Shown piece after piece: positions 1 through 5,959 of a DNA stretch of 5,959 nt. Below the pieces are notes generated by a model that saw only the letters and a program-made list of their open reading frames with translations, did no database searches and had not been told where the DNA came from. Within the stretch, counting starts at the first letter, position 1; the number at the start of each line of letters is the position of its first letter. The translations under genes were made by a program, and so were the position numbers. Origin of the DNA: Holophagales bacterium UBA5066 (GTDB lineage: Bacteria > Acidobacteriota > Thermoanaerobaculia > UBA5066); contig DIAY01000044.1 of assembly GCA_002414905.1 (NCBI GenBank), positions 1-5,959 on the forward strand, read 5' to 3'.

Positions 1-1
1 G

Positions 2-1177
2 GTGACCAGCGACGACGTCCTGGCGGCCGTCCGCACGTCCCGCGCCGCGGTCTCGACCTTCGTCGGCCTCGCCGACCTCAAGGAGGCCGAGGCCCCGGAC
101 GCGAGGACGGTCCGATTCACGACTCACACGGCCGCGAGGGACTTCCTCCTCGCCGTCTCCGCGCTGTACATCGTGCGACCGGCCGGCGGTACCTTCATGG
201 GCACTGGGCGCTACCGCGTCGTCGCAAGGACGCCGGAACTGATCACCCTGCGGCGGCACCCTCGCCCCAATCGCCCCTTACCGTTTTTCGACGAGGTCCG
301 GTTCCGACGGATGCAAGGGCCCCTGGCGGATCTTCGGCTGCTGCGCGAGGGGCGCGACCTGGCCGTCCTCGAGCCGACCCGCGCGATGGTCGACGAGATC
401 CGCGACGACCCCCGCTACCAGGTGATGACGACGCAGTCGGGAGGGCTGACGTACCTCGCCATCGGCTTTGCGGCCGGGCCGGGGCCGCTCGGCGACGTGC
501 GCGTCCGGCGTTCCCTCCGCCTCGCGATCGACCTCCCGGAGCTGGCCAGGGCCGGGACGATCGCGGGGGGTACGCCCGCGGGGCAGCTCGTGCCACCGGG
601 CACGTTCGGTTTCGACCCGGTGCGGACCGCCCCGCACCGCGACGTCGTCGAGGCCCGCCGGCTCCTCGCTGCCGCGGGCCTGCCGAACGGGTTCGACGCG
701 GCCCTCGACGTGAATCCGCACGGACGCCAGGCCGCGGAGGCCCTGGCGAGGCAGGCTGCCGAGGCGGGAATCCGCCTCCACGTCACCGTGTACTCTCCCG
801 ACGAGTTCGTCGCCCGCATCCAGGGGAAGAGCCCGCTCTACCTTTACAGCTGGTACGTGGGCGAGGACGCCGGGCACTCCCTCCGAAGCGCGTTCCACAC
901 GAAAGATCCGGTCCGGGTTCTCGGCACGCTCAACCGGACGGGATTCTCGAATCCGGCCATTGACCGGATCTTCGTGACCCTGGCCGCGACGACCCGAGCG
1001 GAGGAACGCCAGCGGCTGCTCCGCGAGGTCCTGGGCCTCCTCGACACCGAGCTCCCCTGGATTCCCCTCTTCTCCGCACGACAGGTCCGCATCCTCCCCG
1101 CCGGGCTCGGCCTGCCGCAGCGTGCTGACGGGCTCTTCGTCGTCACCGAGGCCCGGCCGGCGGGCCGCGGGCGCTGA
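2..1177 (+). CDS. ABC transporter peptide-binding protein, family 5 (SBP_bac_5), 5'-truncated
   Basis: This is the C-terminal 391 residues of a periplasmic or lipid-anchored solute-binding protein of the DppA/OppA family, which delivers peptides or similar ligands to an ABC permease. Family patterns appear in order (numbered from the first codon seen). TSDDVLAAV at 2-10 matches the 'TAEDV' segment that normally lies well inside domain I. GTGRYRV at 67-73 matches the 'GTGPY' motif. DVRVRRSLRLAIDLPEL at 165-181 matches the 'vRqAl..AiDr' helix. EARRLLAAAGLPNGF at 217-231 matches 'A..LL.eAG.p.G'. SNPAIDRI at 316-323 and LPWIPLFSARQV at 351-362 form the C-terminal end. Full-length members are usually over 500 residues, so the GTG at position 2 is internal; the true start and signal peptide lie left of the window. 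The TGA stop is at 1175-1177. No permease or ATPase gene is visible, so the ligand cannot be named. It converges with the protease gene, 57 bases away. The family call is firm. Confidence 0.9.
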   Translation: MTSDDVLAAVRTSRAAVSTFVGLADLKEAEAPDARTVRFTTHTAARDFLLAVSALYIVRPAGGTFMGTGRYRVVARTPELITLRRHPRPNRPLPFFDEVRFRRMQGPLADLRLLREGRDLAVLEPTRAMVDEIRDDPRYQVMTTQSGGLTYLAIGFAAGPGPLGDVRVRRSLRLAIDLPELARAGTIAGGTPAGQLVPPGTFGFDPVRTAPHRDVVEARRLLAAAGLPNGFDAALDVNPHGRQAAEALARQAAEAGIRLHVTVYSPDEFVARIQGKSPLYLYSWYVGEDAGHSLRSAFHTKDPVRVLGTLNRTGFSNPAIDRIFVTLAATTRAEERQRLLREVLGLLDTELPWIPLFSARQVRILPAGLGLPQRADGLFVVTEARPAGRGR

Positions 1178-1196
1178 CGCGACGGCGGACGGGGAC

Positions 1197-1221
1197 GGGG
1201 AGCGGGCCGGGCCCGCTCCCC
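1197..1221. terminator. Probable bidirectional stem-loop terminator between convergent genes
   Basis: A perfect 11-bp GC-rich inverted repeat (1197-1207 and 1211-1221) with a 3-base loop fills most of the gap between the stops of the peptide-binding gene (1177) and the protease gene (1235). The position suits a shared terminator read from both strands. Neither side has a clear T run, so it departs from the textbook intrinsic terminator. The perfect pairing is seen directly; the role is inferred. Confidence 0.65.
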
Positions 1222-1234
1222 CTTCCGACACCCC

Positions 1235-4555
<3,321 letters not shown>

Positions 4556-4560
4556 CGGAT

Positions 4561-4565
4561 CCTCC
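4561..4565 (-). promoter_or_regulatory. Ribosome binding site (GGAGG) of the Tricorn-like protease
   Basis: On the minus strand GGAGG sits five bases before the ATG at 4555. It decides the start: the same frame is open upstream to an ATG at 4759, but that start would lie inside the palindromic repeat and place 68 non-conserved residues before the signal peptide. Confidence 0.85.
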
Positions 4566-4620
4566 GGGGGCATGGTAACGCCCGGCGGTCCGGCCAGCCC
4601 GACGCCCGGGGCCGGCCCTG

Positions 4621-4658
4621 CCCGCAGATATCGGCCTTTCGTGGCCGGATCCTGCGGG
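4621..4658. repeat. Imperfect inverted repeat upstream of the protease gene
   Basis: Outer arms 4621-4627 (cccgcag) and 4652-4658 (ctgcggg) pair perfectly over 7 bp. After a 4x4 internal loop, inner arms 4632-4636 and 4643-4647 pair over 5 bp around the 6-base loop tttcgt. It starts 66 bases upstream of the protease ATG. It could be an operator or a leader-RNA structure. No T run follows on the minus strand, so a terminator is unlikely. Short inverted repeats also arise by chance in DNA this GC-rich. Confidence 0.45.
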
Positions 4659-4723
4659 ATTCTTCGTTCCGGAGACCTGATGGAGCAGCCTGGAGGCCAA
4701 CCTGGGAACCGTGCCCCCGGGAC

Positions 4724-4782
4724 CGTGCCAGGCGTGAACTCGTGTATTGTTTTCAACAATACACGAGTTCACGCCTGGCACG
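4724..4782. repeat. 28-bp perfect palindrome (hairpin) with 3-base loop
   Basis: Arms 4724-4751 and 4755-4782 are exact reverse complements over 28 bp, with loop ttc (4752-4754). The next outer pair (4723 c, 4783 a) does not match. The stem passes from GC-rich outside (cgtgccaggcg) to AT-rich inside (tgtattgtt). It is far longer than a usual terminator stem, and no T run follows on either strand. It could form a cruciform in DNA or a long hairpin in any read-through RNA. Confidence 0.95.
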
Positions 4783-4811
4783 AAACTCAATGGCACGAAA
4801 CTCAATGGCAC
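4776..4811. repeat. 15-bp tandem direct repeat, 2.4 copies
   Basis: The unit tggcacgaaactcaa occurs exactly at 4776-4790 and 4791-4805 and is followed by a partial copy, tggcac, at 4806-4811. The first seven bases of the first unit are also the outer end of the hairpin's right arm, so tandem repeat and palindrome are physically joined. The left flank lacks this tandem array. Confidence 0.95.
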
Positions 4812-4852
4812 CGGATTCCCTGGTCAGAGGACGGCCCGGCTGCCTAGGTGTA

Positions 4853-4878
4853 GGCCGGCGGTGCATGCTCCGCCGGCC
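4853..4878 (-). terminator. Stem-loop just after the acylase stop, possible terminator
   Basis: Perfect 9-bp GC-rich arms (4853-4861 and 4870-4878) with an 8-base loop begin seven bases after the acylase TGA (4886-4888, minus strand). The place and stem suit transcription termination. The following bases on the minus strand (tacacctagg) are not a T run, which weakens the call. Confidence 0.5.
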
Positions 4879-4885
4879 GCCTTGT

Positions 4886-5959
4886 TCAGATTTTCGGCCT
4901 CAGGATCTTCCGCTCGAATGCGAGCCAGCGGGCGACGTCGGTCGTGTACCAGCGGGAGAAGCGGCGATCGGACGGGCCACCCGCGAGGGCGGTCTCGGCG
5001 GCGTCGGTCGCGAGGTCGGTGACGAAGCGCCAGGAGGGACAGAAGGCCGACTCGCGCCCCGCGAGGTTCAGGACCTGGCCCTGCACGACGGTCGCGCGGC
5101 CCCCGACGACCGGAAACGGCCCACGGTCGAAGCCGAGGAACGCCGGGAGCTTGCCGCCGAAGAGGAGGTGGCGCATGAAGACGGGACGAGTCTCTCCCCA
5201 GGCGGGGACCGCGGCCGGGTCGACGCCGTCGAGCGCCGCGCGGGCGACGCGGGAAACGAATGCGGTCTTTCTCTCTCCGCCAAACCACTCGGGTCCCCCC
5301 TCACGGGCGAGGACATCGTCGAAGAGGCGGAAGAAGAACGGGTGGATAAGCGATGCGTCGCGGAGAGCCTGCCACGCCACGCCACCGAAGAGGCCCTCAC
5401 CGAAGAGCTCCTCGCAGAGCGCTGCGTAGAGCTTCTCGAAGAGGACGGCACCCGTCGACGCCGCGTCGTAGCGCCGGTCCCAGGCGCGCAAGAGGCGGAC
5501 CGCCGGGATATCGGGCAGGTCCGCGTCGAGAGCCGACAGGAGACGACGGGCCTGCCCGGAGACGACGTCGGCCTGCATCGCACCGAGGTCGGCCGCGGCG
5601 AGCTTGCGCCCGCTGCCGCAGCGCTCGGCGAGAAGCTCGCGGAGGCGGTCGGCCCGGTCGCTCCCCATCGACAGCGTGACACCGACAGGCTTCCATGCGC
5701 CGTGGCCACTGTCGTTCGCGGTGACGAGGAGGCCGTCGGGCGGGTCGAGGACGCGCGCGAGGGAGGCGGGAGGGAGCGGACCTGCAGAAAGCGCACCGGG
5801 TTCCCAGCCACGGAGCGGCAGCAGTCCGGTCCCGTGGGGGCGGGACGGCAGGAGGCCCGACTGCTGGGCCGCGACCCGGCCGTCCCTGCCGGAGAAGAGC
5901 CAGTTCGCGGGGATTGCGATGCGCGAGGCGGCCTCCGCCGCGTGCTCGACGTCCGGAGC
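4886..5959 (-). CDS. Penicillin acylase (penicillin amidase, S45) family protein, 5'-truncated
   Basis: The frame is open from the right edge (5959) to the TGA at 4886-4888, giving 357 residues, the C-terminal part of a protein family usually 700-850 long. These Ntn hydrolases are exported, cut themselves into two chains, and use the new N-terminal Ser of the beta chain to hydrolyse amides such as beta-lactam side chains, acyl-homoserine lactones or peptide-like amides. Seen here (window numbering): PANWLFSGRDGRV at 17-29, like the family's 'NwvyaD.dG.i'; PSRPHGTGLLPLRGW at 38-52; VTAND at 79-83, matching the 'ANN' segment that carries the oxyanion-hole Asn; ADLGAMQADVVSGQARRLL, like 'LQ.D..S..A'; and near the end CPSWRFVTDL followed by a degenerate GGPSDRRFSRWYTTD where many members have 'GQSG.p.S.HY.D'. 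The catalytic Ser, propeptide and signal peptide lie outside the window. The Met at 5668 is not the start, because family sequence continues for 97 codons before it. Substrate cannot be told. Confidence 0.88.
   Translation of the reverse strand, partial: APDVEHAAEAASRIAIPANWLFSGRDGRVAAQQSGLLPSRPHGTGLLPLRGWEPGALSAGPLPPASLARVLDPPDGLLVTANDSGHGAWKPVGVTLSMGSDRADRLRELLAERCGSGRKLAAADLGAMQADVVSGQARRLLSALDADLPDIPAVRLLRAWDRRYDAASTGAVLFEKLYAALCEELFGEGLFGGVAWQALRDASLIHPFFFRLFDDVLAREGGPEWFGGERKTAFVSRVARAALDGVDPAAVPAWGETRPVFMRHLLFGGKLPAFLGFDRGPFPVVGGRATVVQGQVLNLAGRESAFCPSWRFVTDLATDAAETALAGGPSDRRFSRWYTTDVARWLAFERKILRPKI

Larger units (their letters stand above)
4704..4820. mobile_element. Putative MITE- or REP-like non-autonomous repeat element, about 117 bp
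   Basis: The outer edges resemble each other as inverted ends: gggaaccgtgcc (4704-4715) against the complement of ggcaccggattccc (4807-4820), which match apart from gaps. Between them lie a 28-bp perfect palindrome and 15-bp tandem repeats, with the word GTGCC/GGCAC recurring at 4711, 4725, 4777, 4792 and 4807, always facing inward. The centre is AT-rich, unlike its surroundings. There is no coding capacity. This layout fits a small mobile repeat mobilised in trans, or a REP-type hairpin. The element boundaries are inferred, and no other copy can be seen in this window. Confidence 0.5.
4556..4885. other. 330-base non-coding spacer between acylase and protease genes
   Basis: The spacer separates two minus-strand genes. 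From the acylase side it holds a short stem-loop (4853-4878), a repeat element built around a long perfect hairpin (about 4704-4820), an imperfect inverted repeat (4621-4658) and the protease ribosome binding site (4561-4565). Open frames crossing it show no family pattern; those near 4745-4765 arise because both strands of the palindrome read alike. No convincing -35/-10 pair was found by eye on the minus strand, although a protease promoter would be expected somewhere between 4566 and 4720. Confidence 0.8.

Noticed and set aside
278..1231. A 317-codon minus-strand open frame antisense to the peptide-binding gene
   Set aside because: Its translation shows no known motif, while the plus-strand frame carries clear SBP_bac_5 patterns.
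4556..4759. Upstream start at 4759 for the protease (68 extra residues)
   Set aside because: That start lies in the palindrome, the added residues show no family pattern, and a good GGAGG plus a signal peptide mark the ATG at 4555.
4724..4782. Integron attC site or ordinary intrinsic terminator
   Set aside because: The attC core pair RYYYAAC/GTTRRRY is missing, and no T run follows the stem on either strand.
4704..4820. CRISPR array
   Set aside because: The repeats are contiguous 15-bp units with no spacers, and there are no cas genes.
4572..4847. Small plus-strand open frames across the spacer (also 4747-5022)
   Set aside because: Their apparent coding comes from the palindrome and tandem repeat (repeating HETQW-type peptides). 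They have no convincing ribosome binding site or family match.

Overview
This GC-rich window looks like chromosomal DNA of a Gram-negative-type bacterium. GC is very high and third codon positions favour G or C. The central protein has a classic Sec signal peptide, and the gene set consists of secreted peptide- and amide-handling proteins. Large exported Tricorn-like proteases beside penicillin-acylase family proteins are common in Acidobacteriota and similar high-GC soil or aquatic lineages. That placement is a guess from gene style, because no rRNA, tRNA or other marker gene is present.

Layout, left to right. (1) Positions 2-1177, plus strand: the 3' part of a family 5 (DppA/OppA-like) peptide-binding ABC transporter protein, cut by the left edge. 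(2) Positions 1178-1234: a 57-base gap between convergent genes, holding a perfect 11-bp GC stem-loop that probably ends transcription from both sides. (3) Positions 1235-4555, minus strand: a complete 1106-residue Tricorn-type S41 serine protease with signal peptide, two beta-propeller regions, helical domain, PDZ domain and catalytic core. The catalytic His, Ser and Glu are all visible. (4) Positions 4556-4885: a 330-base non-coding spacer. It contains an imperfect inverted repeat near the protease start, a compact repeat element built around a 28-bp perfect hairpin with 15-bp tandem repeats on one flank, and a stem-loop just after the next gene. (5) Positions 4886-5959, minus strand: the C-terminal 357 residues of a penicillin-acylase (Ntn hydrolase) family protein. 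Its reading frame runs off the right edge.

Together the three proteins suggest extracytoplasmic breakdown of peptides or amides and peptide capture. Shared function is inferred from neighbourhood only. The protease and acylase point the same way, but 330 bases with hairpins separate them, so a single operon is doubtful. The peptide-binding gene converges on them and is transcribed independently.

I see no new multi-gene system. The least explained part is the hairpin and tandem-repeat element at about 4704-4820, which looks like a small non-autonomous mobile or REP-like repeat.
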